Assembly: GCA_964508705.1 (NCBI GenBank)
Contig: CAZDUS010000002.1
Coordinates: 1-64,000 of the forward strand
Source: CAZDUS01 sp964508705
GTDB taxonomy: Bacteria > Verrucomicrobiota > Kiritimatiellia > CAIKKV01 > CAITUY01
DNA: 64,000 nucleotides
Reading direction: 5' to 3'
Of the stretch, positions 25,284 to 32,743 are shown in pieces. Numbering within the stretch: position 1 is the first letter of the stretch; each line of letters opens with the position of its first letter. Both the position numbers and the translations under genes were made by a program. The notes beneath the pieces are model-generated. The model did not search any database, was not told the DNA's origin, and saw only the letters and a list, made by a program, of their open reading frames with translations.

Positions 25284-26943
25284 AAATAGTTACCGTGCCC
25301 GATGTGAACAGATGTTTAGCGTCTGGCGGACGGACTCCTTTGCCATCGATGGTGACGTAATATACCTTATTTCCGCTGCCATACCAGTCTGTTGAGGCGT
25401 CGGAAAGCTGAAGGCACTTGCGTAGATAATGGGTGAGAGTTCGGGAGTCAACGTGCAGGTTGCCGGTCAGGGGTAGCGGTTTTTGAATTTGGAGAGTTGC
25501 ATGGGGTGATGCGGTCGCGGTGAAGCGGGGACAACCGGAAAGGTAGGCTTGCATGCGGGTGCGGGTCAGACCCGGCGCTTCAAGGCGGTAGGGGCCGAGG
25601 GGGTCATGCTTTTCGAGGAAGCGGGCGGCGCGGACGACGTCACGGGAAGGGGAGTCGGCGGTCTGGTGAATGATGATAACGAGAGCGACGAGGAGGGTGA
25701 GGGCGACGGTGGTGCGGGGGAGGAGGGGGTGTTTCCCTAGGGGGGGGAGGGGGTATGTGGCTGAGATGCCGATTGCGGCAAGGCCGGAGATAAAGAGTGA
25801 TGCGATCATCGAGCCGTACATATCGCTGGTAAAGACGAGCGGGAGGGTGGCAAGTGCGGTGAACTTCACGGTGAAGGTGGCGGCAGGGTTGTTGTCGTTT
25901 TGGGGTGCCAGCAGGATTCCGGCGAGTGAGAGCGGGGCGAGGAAGGCCAAGCGTGTGGTGATACGGAGTAAAAACTGGGTCAGGGAATGATCGGCCAGCA
26001 GAAAACCGGTAGCAAGGGTAAGGAGCAGGAGACATGAGAAGAGAATAACCTGCGCCCGATGTCTGTTTTTGATGAAGGGGATTTTATAAATGACGGAGCT
26101 GAGCAGGAATAAGAGAGGGATGACTATGATGGCGGCGAGTCCGGTTTTGTGGGAGAGAGCCAGCAGTGTGGCTGTGGAAAGGATGGCGAAGATGCCGAGC
26201 CAACGGCGAGCTTTCATCAAGGCGAGTATGAAGACGGGGAGCAGGGCCATGAAGAGGCCGCGGCCAGTAGCCCAGTAGTTGTAGCGGAGAAAGACGGGTG
26301 AGAGTACGTAGAGAAAGGTGAGCCAAAGAGCGGGTGTTGTACTGGCGGGGAACAGATGGCGACCCAGCGCGAAGGAGGAGGCGATTGCCATGAGGCCGCA
26401 GAGGATGGAGAGGATGTAGAAGCTCCAATCAACTCCAAACCCGCTGATGGTGGAAATGGTAGCCAGTAGCAGGGGTTGGGCGCTTGGGTAGGAACGCGGT
26501 GTGAATCCGAAAAGGGAAGAGGGGTGTATGAGCCAGGGGATTGAACCTTCGACTTGAACGGCGCTTGCAAGATCCTGCCATTTGTAGGTGTCGATGCCGG
26601 CGATGTGGGTGAAGGGGATAACGAGGATGGCGAACAATAGGAACATGGAGGTGAAGAAGGCGGGAGGGTAGTGTGAGGGGGAGGCGAATGGGATTGCGCG
26701 CCACCTTGTAATCAGGAACAGGGCGAGCGCTGTGGTTATGTGCGCGATGGCGAGAGAAGCGGGTTTAATGGGGGTATGGGTGCAATGAAGAAAAGCCATG
26801 ATGCCTGTGGAGAGTGCGATCAGGCAGGGGCCAGCGGCGGCGAGTGTGGTGGTGAAATCCGCGCGAAGGAGAAGATTGCGAGACAGTAGCCAAGGGCCGA
26901 TCAGCAAGGCAATTGGTAATGTCAGGCTGATGATGAACAACAT
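25276..26943 (-). CDS. Large polytopic membrane protein, possible GT-C-like
   Basis: 555 residues with about 12 hydrophobic segments through residue 430 and a soluble C-terminal domain of about 120 residues. A loop reads 'IAGIDTYKWQDLASAVQ' and, later, 'HPSSLFGFTPRSYPSAQPLLLATIS', similar in style to the catalytic loop region of GT-C lipid-linked sugar transferases. I cannot identify a DxD or equivalent with certainty, so this is an inference. The position just upstream of the O-antigen-ligase-like gene, with an eight-base overlap, supports a role in surface glycan assembly. Confidence 0.55.
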   Translation of the reverse strand: MLFIISLTLPIALLIGPWLLSRNLLLRADFTTTLAAAGPCLIALSTGIMAFLHCTHTPIKPASLAIAHITTALALFLITRWRAIPFASPSHYPPAFFTSMFLLFAILVIPFTHIAGIDTYKWQDLASAVQVEGSIPWLIHPSSLFGFTPRSYPSAQPLLLATISTISGFGVDWSFYILSILCGLMAIASSFALGRHLFPASTTPALWLTFLYVLSPVFLRYNYWATGRGLFMALLPVFILALMKARRWLGIFAILSTATLLALSHKTGLAAIIVIPLLFLLSSVIYKIPFIKNRHRAQVILFSCLLLLTLATGFLLADHSLTQFLLRITTRLAFLAPLSLAGILLAPQNDNNPAATFTVKFTALATLPLVFTSDMYGSMIASLFISGLAAIGISATYPLPPLGKHPLLPRTTVALTLLVALVIIIHQTADSPSRDVVRAARFLEKHDPLGPYRLEAPGLTRTRMQAYLSGCPRFTATASPHATLQIQKPLPLTGNLHVDSRTLTHYLRKCLQLSDASTDWYGSGNKVYYVTIDGKGVRPPDAKHLFTSGTVTIYE

Positions 26944-26958
26944 GGATGGACTCGCGGT

Positions 26959-27558
26959 TTATAGACCGGCGTTGCTTTCCACTGGTGGTTTTCCTGGTGG
27001 TTTTCCTGGAGGTTGTCCCGGAGGATTGCCGGGGACCCTGTAAATGTTGTTACGCATATATGACATGGAATCTCCGGCTCCAAAACCACCATCTATTCTG
27101 TCAATGGGCGCCGCTTCCACTTCTCGCTGTCTGACCAGAACCAGAGGGAACTCAGCCACAGGGGCGTCGAAAGGAACGACTTGAAAAGGAAAGTCAGTGG
27201 TTCTTACTCGAGGAGTATGAGGAACGCGCTTCAGGGAATCGTCGGCAGAATCCTTGTCCCTGGATAGTATCGATGTCATTTCTGGTTTTGAATTTGGGGC
27301 TATGGGGTTCGCGCCGGAAGGGTCGTCCTTTGAGTATGGCATTGTGGCGTCCGTAAACTTAGCGGTGAGCGATGGCTGACGGGGAGGGTCGATTTTGGAG
27401 GAGGATAAATCGTGGTTCATGTAAGCAGAGAGGTCAAAAGCCTTTGAGTCGCTCTTCGCTGAGCTACGGTTTGAAAAATGAGCCGCGACAAGGGCTGTGA
27501 CGACCGACGTAGGCACGATGGCCAGCCACAACAATATTCGTGAGCGTTCCCTTTTCAC
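26959..27558 (-). CDS. Membrane-anchored proline-rich protein, unknown
   Basis: About 199 residues from the GTG at 27558 (GGGAAG upstream; a TTG at 27603 would add 15). Basic residues precede one hydrophobic segment (RILLWLAIVPTSVVTALVAA), then a polar, low-complexity body. The end carries a short tandem repeat, GNPPGQPPGKPPGKPP, encoded by a repeating GG(A/T)GGTTTTCCT-like DNA pattern on the + strand. No family recognised. It is the first gene of the leftward membrane operon. Confidence 0.5.
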   Translation of the reverse strand: MKRERSRILLWLAIVPTSVVTALVAAHFSNRSSAKSDSKAFDLSAYMNHDLSSSKIDPPRQPSLTAKFTDATMPYSKDDPSGANPIAPNSKPEMTSILSRDKDSADDSLKRVPHTPRVRTTDFPFQVVPFDAPVAEFPLVLVRQREVEAAPIDRIDGGFGAGDSMSYMRNNIYRVPGNPPGQPPGKPPGKPPVESNAGL

Positions 27559-27814
27559 CGCAAGACTTCCCGTTTGTGATATTGCCGGATTCGCCAGAGT
27601 CAAATTTAAGCCGAACCCATTGCTAAATTATTGATCGGGGCTGTATTGGTGTCAATGGCTGAATCGCGGTGATGGTGCATGTCATGTCAGTGAAGTGCTG
27701 CTTACAGGGCTCCTTTGTTTTGTATTTCAGGATTTATGGCTTTTCTGTAGTGTGTCGCACATTGCTGATTTGGACGTTTGTAACCCGGTAATCATGTCTT
27801 TCGAGGGGTGCGCC

Positions 27815-28816
27815 ATGTTTGTGTTGATTACGATTGGCCTCAATCTATTAAACGCGATTCTTGGTTTCATGGGATACCTCTGTTATGGGGGGATTGTGGT
27901 GGTTTTGGGATCCCAACTCGTTAATGCCGCCACGAGCTCAGAGAACTTCGGATTATTGAAAAGCGTCGCGAATTTTGTGGAACCCCTGCAGAAGCCGGTC
28001 ATTGATTTCCTGCATGCACATATTCCCTGTATATATGGAAAATTCGATGCCGCGCCAGCGATGATAGGTCTCGTTTTTTTGCTTATGTGTATGGGGTTCG
28101 ATCATTTGGCACACCGGGTCCGGGTTTACCGGCTTAGTTTGATTGAGAGGCGCAAGTTGGCCGAGCGACAAGAGGCGATTAAACTTCAAGGGGAGGCGTA
28201 TTTGGTTGCCGCTGAAGCGGAGAAGGACCCCTCGAAGCGTGAGAAGTTGATAGAGGTTTACGCCCGGACAAAGAAAATGATTGAGGAACAGAAGAAGCAC
28301 ATGGCGTTTCTGTCGATTGATGTGGTGAATTCGACAGGCATGAAGAATGGCGAGGATCCAGTGCTGGCTGAACGTGACTTCAGGAATTTCAGGAAGCTTG
28401 TCGAGCGCATTATCAATGAACATGGGATGCTAAAGACGGCATGGACGCCGGATGGAATGATGATTGGGTTTGCTACGGTTCAGGACGCCGTTGGCGCGGC
28501 AAAGACCCTGATTCGGAGCATGGCGTGTTTCAATCGCGATATGAAGTCAATGAAAGCGGACTTCAACATTCGATGCGGAGTGAACACGGGCGAGGTTTTG
28601 TTTGACGAGTCGGTGCCCATGGAAGAGATGGCGCATGGAGTGATTGATGTGGCGGGGCATATGCAGAAATACGCTAGTGAAAACACGATTTACGTCGGTG
28701 GGCCTGTTGCCGAGGAGGTAGGCGCTCTTGGAGGGTTCCGTCCCGCCTATAAGCAGGTGGATGGCCTTGAGGTTTATGAGTGGAGGCCTGCGTTCGAGGC
28801 TGACTCAAGGGCGTGA
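27815..28816 (+). CDS. Membrane-bound class III adenylate/guanylate cyclase-like protein
   Basis: 333 residues from the ATG at 27815, chosen because GAGGGG lies six bases before it. Two or three N-terminal helices are followed by a charged coiled-coil linker ('RRKLAERQEAIKLQGEAYLVAAEAEKDPSKR') and a C-terminal cyclase homology domain: FLSIDVVNSTGMK (metal Asp), WTPDGMMIGF, 'RCGVNTGEVLF' and 'HGVIDVAGHMQKYA'. The second metal Asp appears as the D of PDGMMIGF. Nucleotide specificity (cAMP or cGMP) cannot be told. It converges on a diguanylate cyclase gene with only seven bases between stops. Confidence 0.8.
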   Translation: MFVLITIGLNLLNAILGFMGYLCYGGIVVVLGSQLVNAATSSENFGLLKSVANFVEPLQKPVIDFLHAHIPCIYGKFDAAPAMIGLVFLLMCMGFDHLAHRVRVYRLSLIERRKLAERQEAIKLQGEAYLVAAEAEKDPSKREKLIEVYARTKKMIEEQKKHMAFLSIDVVNSTGMKNGEDPVLAERDFRNFRKLVERIINEHGMLKTAWTPDGMMIGFATVQDAVGAAKTLIRSMACFNRDMKSMKADFNIRCGVNTGEVLFDESVPMEEMAHGVIDVAGHMQKYASENTIYVGGPVAEEVGALGGFRPAYKQVDGLEVYEWRPAFEADSRA

Positions 28817-28823
28817 TGGCTAA

Positions 28824-29966
28824 TTAGCAGCAAACGCGGTTTCTGCCTGCTTTTTTGGCGCAGTAGAGTGATGAATCCGCCTGAAGGATCATTTTCTCGA
28901 AATCGTCCTTCATGGATGGTTCCCATGTGCTGACACCGATGCTTACGGTTACCTTGATCCGGTGATTGTCATGATTGAATACGTGGCATTCGATGAATGA
29001 ACGGATTCTTTCGGCGAGTTTCAACGCTTCCGGGTGATTGATAGGCGTGGCGATGATGGTAAATTCCTCGCCGCCATAGCGTGCGAGCAGATCGGTTTCC
29101 CGCAATGTTTTTTTGATACCCGTGGCAAGTTCTGAGAGAACAAAGTCGCCCGCGAGATGCCCGTAGGTGTCATTAACGGACTTGAAGTGGTCGATATCGA
29201 ACATGAGCAGGGAGACTTCGGAACCATAGCGGTGGGCGCGTTTCACTTCCTGGCTCAGTCGCTCCATGAAATGCCGGCGATTATGAGTCTGGGTGAGGGA
29301 GTCAGTGATTGAGAGACGTTCCAGTTGCTGATTCAGGATTGAAAGGCGGTTGTTAGCGGAGACCAGTTCAGCGGTTCGTTCTGCGACTTTTTGCTCGAGG
29401 GATTGGTTCAGCAAGGTCAGTCGCTGGTAAAGGTCCGCATTCTCGATAGCCACCGAGGCATGAGAGGCGAGGGCAGAAAGAAGCGATTCATCGTTGGAGG
29501 TAAATACGCCGTTTTTTTTGTTAAGCACTTGAATGGCGCCGATAATTTTACCACGACTGTTTTTTAGAGGGACGCATAAAGTGCTTTTGGTCAGGAAGCC
29601 GGTTTTTTGGTCGAAAGCGGGGTTGAAGCGGGGATCCTCATAGGCGTTGGGGATGTTAATCACTTCGCCGGTTTGGCCAACGGTTCCCGCGATGCCCATG
29701 CCGATGGGGAATCGGATTTCTCTTGTGTCGACACCCTGGGCGATTTTCGCCCACATTTCCTGTGTGCTTGTATCGATCAGGAACAGCGAGCTTCGTTCGG
29801 CGTCCATCACGGAGGTGGCTTCCTCAATGATCAGGAGCAATAATCGATTGAGGTCATGTTCGGCCGTGACCCGCAGGCTAATTTTAAGCAAGCTTGCCAA
29901 CCGCTCTGGTCTGATAACGCCTGAGGGTTCCTGTATTCTTGATTGCGACGAATCGCTTGGAGGCAT
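28824..29966 (-). CDS. GAF-GGDEF diguanylate cyclase
   Basis: About 380 residues. A GAF domain (about 20-180: 'DAERSSLFLIDTSTQEMWAKIAQG', 'CVPLKNSRGKIIGAIQVLNK') is followed by a coiled-coil ('QRLTLLNQSLEQKVAERTAEL') and a GGDEF domain with FDIDHFKSVNDTYGH and the catalytic RYGGEEF. The inhibitory I-site RxxD (RETD) is five residues before GGEEF, so product inhibition is likely. Cytosolic c-di-GMP synthesis gated by a GAF ligand is the expected role. The ATG at 29966 has AAAAGGA upstream; a TTG at 30002 would add 12 residues. Confidence 0.92.
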   Translation of the reverse strand: MPPSDSSQSRIQEPSGVIRPERLASLLKISLRVTAEHDLNRLLLLIIEEATSVMDAERSSLFLIDTSTQEMWAKIAQGVDTREIRFPIGMGIAGTVGQTGEVINIPNAYEDPRFNPAFDQKTGFLTKSTLCVPLKNSRGKIIGAIQVLNKKNGVFTSNDESLLSALASHASVAIENADLYQRLTLLNQSLEQKVAERTAELVSANNRLSILNQQLERLSITDSLTQTHNRRHFMERLSQEVKRAHRYGSEVSLLMFDIDHFKSVNDTYGHLAGDFVLSELATGIKKTLRETDLLARYGGEEFTIIATPINHPEALKLAERIRSFIECHVFNHDNHRIKVTVSIGVSTWEPSMKDDFEKMILQADSSLYCAKKAGRNRVCC

Positions 29967-30104
29967 ATGAGAAAGTTTCCTTTTGATGCGAAAGACTGCC
30001 AAACAGAAGTTAACGACACAAGTACGAAGACGAATTAATCATTTGAAGAAACCGTTGCCAGTTGGGTTTATGATTTCGTAATGTCTGCCGGAACGGAGAT
30101 TCTT

Positions 30105-31184
30105 ATGGGAAACACATTTGGACATTTATTCAGGGTGACAACCTTTGGGGAGTCGCATGGCCCGATGGTGGGGGCGGTGGTGGATGGATTGCCTGCGCGG
30201 CTTGCGTTGACTGAGGCGGATATCCAGCCGCAACTCGATCGTAGACGTCCAGGGCAGAGTGATTTGACTACGCCGCGGGGTGAAGTGGACGTGGTTCAGA
30301 TTGTTTCGGGAGTTGAGAAAGGGGTGACTTTGGGGTCCCCAGTGGCACTGACTGTGCATAACCGGGACACGCGACCCGAGGATTATGGCGAGATGGTGGC
30401 GGCGCCCCGGCCTTCCCATGCGGATTTTTCCTACAAGATGAAATACGGGATATTGGCATCCAGCGGGGGCGGGCGGGCCAGCGCGCGCGAGACGATCGGG
30501 CGGGTGGCGGCGGGGGCGATTGCTGAAAAACTGCTGAGGGAACGCTTTGGCATTGAGATTGTCGCGTGGGTGGAATCTGTCCAAAACCTTGGGATATCCG
30601 AGCCTGATGTGACGATGTTGACGCGGCAGATTGTGGATCGGTCGCCGGTGCGCTGTCCTGATCCGGATATGGCGGAAAGGATGGCCGACTTGATTCGGAA
30701 GACCCGGGACGAAGGTAACTCCCTAGGCGGTGTGGTGGCGTGTGTGTGTCGTCATGTTCCAGCGGGTTGGGGTGAGCCTGTGTTTGACAAGATAAGCGCC
30801 AGGTTGGCGGCGGGGATGATGTCTATTCCCGCGACGCGCGGGTTTGAGATCGGAGCAGGGTTCAAGTGCACGCAAATGACGGGAGCCGATCATAACGATA
30901 TGTTTGTCCGCAAGGGCGATCGACTGGGGACGGTGACGAATCGTAGTGGCGGAATACAGGGTGGGATTACGAATGGGGAGCCCATTGTATTCCGGGTGGC
31001 ATTCAAACCTCCGGCGACAATCGGGAAGGCGCAATCCACGGTGGATTGGGCTGGCGGGGAGGTTAATTTGGCGGCGAGGGGGCGTCATGATCCCTGTGTG
31101 GTGCCGAGGGCTGTGCCGGTGGTGGAAGCCATGGCGGCATTGGTGCTGGCGGATGCCGCATTGCTGGCGGTGGCGGCGGGATGA
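30105..31184 (+). CDS. aroC: Chorismate synthase
   Basis: 359 residues, the usual length. It converts EPSP to chorismate with reduced FMN. Signature stretches are GESHGPMVGAVVDGLPA near the start, RRRPGQSDLTTPR, 'GGGRASARETIGRVAAGAIA' and 'NRSGGIQGGITNGEPI'. The catalytic His region (GESHG) and FMN-binding Arg-rich loop are intact. The ATG at 30105 follows GGAG, so an eight-residue upstream extension is rejected. The last base pairs overlap tgt (ATGA). Confidence 0.96.
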   Translation: MGNTFGHLFRVTTFGESHGPMVGAVVDGLPARLALTEADIQPQLDRRRPGQSDLTTPRGEVDVVQIVSGVEKGVTLGSPVALTVHNRDTRPEDYGEMVAAPRPSHADFSYKMKYGILASSGGGRASARETIGRVAAGAIAEKLLRERFGIEIVAWVESVQNLGISEPDVTMLTRQIVDRSPVRCPDPDMAERMADLIRKTRDEGNSLGGVVACVCRHVPAGWGEPVFDKISARLAAGMMSIPATRGFEIGAGFKCTQMTGADHNDMFVRKGDRLGTVTNRSGGIQGGITNGEPIVFRVAFKPPATIGKAQSTVDWAGGEVNLAARGRHDPCVVPRAVPVVEAMAALVLADAALLAVAAG

Positions 31185-32302
31185 GTCGAGTCGGAACATT
31201 TGAGATATTGGCGACGGACAAGACGACCCGAGCAAGGCGCGGCCGATTATGGACGGCGCATGGTCCCATTGAGACGCCTGTCTTCATGCCAGTGGGGACG
31301 CAGGCGACGGTCAAGGCGATGACTCCGTTGGAATTGGAATCGGCGGGGGCTGAAATCATTCTTGGCAATACCTACCATCTGTATGTGCGGCCCGGGATGG
31401 ATATTATTGAGAAAAGCGGCGGACTGCACCGGTTTATGGGGTGGGATCGTCCGATCTTGACGGATAGCGGCGGATTTCAGGTATTTAGTCTGTCAAAATT
31501 GCGGAAGATCATGCCGGATGGCGTGGAATTTTCGTCGCATGTGGATGGGACGCGGTTGTTCCTGGGGCCCCGTGAGGCGATGGATATCCAGAGGCGGTTG
31601 GGGTCGGATATCGCCATGGCGTTTGATGAGTGTACGCCGTATCCCTGCACCCACGAATACGCTTGTCAGGCTGTGGATCGGACCCTATCATGGGCCGCTT
31701 TATGTGCTGAAAGCCGTTCTGACAGCGGTCAACTTGTGTTCGGGATTGTGCAGGGCGGTGAATTTGCGGAGCTCCGGAAACGGTGTGCCCGTGAGTTGAC
31801 GGTGATGGGATTTGATGGATATGCGGTGGGGGGGGTGAGCGTCGGGGAGCCGGAATCGGTGATGATGGAGGCTACGCGTAACGGTGTGGAGGAATTGCCG
31901 TTCGAGAAGCCGCATTACCTGATGGGGGTTGGGGTGATGAGGCAGATGATTGAGGCCATTGCGTTGGGGATAGACATGTTTGATTGTGTCATGCCCACAC
32001 GGTATGCGAGGCATGGGACGGCGTTGACGAGGGCGGGGAAGTATCCGGTCAAGGCGGGGGAATACAAGGAGGACATGCGCCCAGTCGAGGAGGGGTGCAG
32101 TTGTTATTGCTGTTCCCGGTTCAGCCGGGCGTATGTGAGGCATTTGATGAATGTGGGTGAGGTTCTCGGGGTGCGATTGTTGACGATTCACAACATCCAC
32201 CGGTACATGGAGTTTATGCGCGAGATTCAGAGAGCTTTGGATCAAGGCGTTTTTGAGGAATATCGACGGGCGTTTTACGAACAGAACAAGGAGAAGGCAT
32301 GA
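31181..32302 (+). CDS. tgt: Queuine tRNA-ribosyltransferase (TGT)
   Basis: 373 residues. It exchanges guanine-34 of GUN-anticodon tRNAs for preQ1. Catalytic and binding motifs are TDSGGFQVFSL (first active-site Asp), MAFDECTPYPC, VQGG, GGVSVGEP, and FDCVMPTRYARHGTALT (nucleophile Asp in FDCVMPTR). The zinc site is CSCYCCSRFSRAYVRHL with the later His in LTIHN. Start and stop overlap aroC and yajC by four bases each, so the three are one operon. Confidence 0.96.
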   Translation: MSRVGTFEILATDKTTRARRGRLWTAHGPIETPVFMPVGTQATVKAMTPLELESAGAEIILGNTYHLYVRPGMDIIEKSGGLHRFMGWDRPILTDSGGFQVFSLSKLRKIMPDGVEFSSHVDGTRLFLGPREAMDIQRRLGSDIAMAFDECTPYPCTHEYACQAVDRTLSWAALCAESRSDSGQLVFGIVQGGEFAELRKRCARELTVMGFDGYAVGGVSVGEPESVMMEATRNGVEELPFEKPHYLMGVGVMRQMIEAIALGIDMFDCVMPTRYARHGTALTRAGKYPVKAGEYKEDMRPVEEGCSCYCCSRFSRAYVRHLMNVGEVLGVRLLTIHNIHRYMEFMREIQRALDQGVFEEYRRAFYEQNKEKA

Positions 32303-32655
32303 TAGCAGAGATGATGACATTGGGTATGATGACTCCCCCGGCGGGGCAGGGGCAACAGCAGGGTGGCGGAATGATGATGATCGGGTACATGGCGATCATA
32401 TTCGCGTTGTTCTATTTCATGATGATTCGTCCCCAGATGAAGCGCGAAAAAGAGCGCCGGAAACTGATTTCGGAAATCAAGGCAGGGGATCGGGTGATTT
32501 TTTGCGGTGGCTTGATTGGCACCGTGGTGAATGTCAGTGAGCGTTTGTTCACAGTTAAATTGGCTGACAATGTGAAGGTGGATATTGTGCGCGGGTCAGT
32601 GTTGCGCGTTATCCAGAAGGATGAGGATATTGGAGAATTGGACAAGCAGGCCTGA
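32299..32655 (+). CDS. yajC: Preprotein translocase subunit YajC
   Basis: 118 residues: one N-terminal membrane helix (about 28-48, 'MMIGYMAIIFALFYFMMI'), then 'RPQMKREKERRKLISEIKAGDRVIFCGGLIGTVVNVSERLFTVKLADNVKVDIVRGSVLRV', the standard YajC soluble part. The N terminus is longer and Gln/Gly-rich before the helix. YajC accompanies SecDF in the Sec holotranslocon, and secDF follows 88 bases downstream. Confidence 0.93.
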   Translation: MIAEMMTLGMMTPPAGQGQQQGGGMMMIGYMAIIFALFYFMMIRPQMKREKERRKLISEIKAGDRVIFCGGLIGTVVNVSERLFTVKLADNVKVDIVRGSVLRVIQKDEDIGELDKQA

Positions 32656-32743
32656 AGCATGGGTTGCAGAGATGCTGTGGTCTGTTGACGAGGGAATCGT
32701 CGTAGGTGAATCACCGTTTAGTTGAAAAGGAGCGGTTGGAGAT

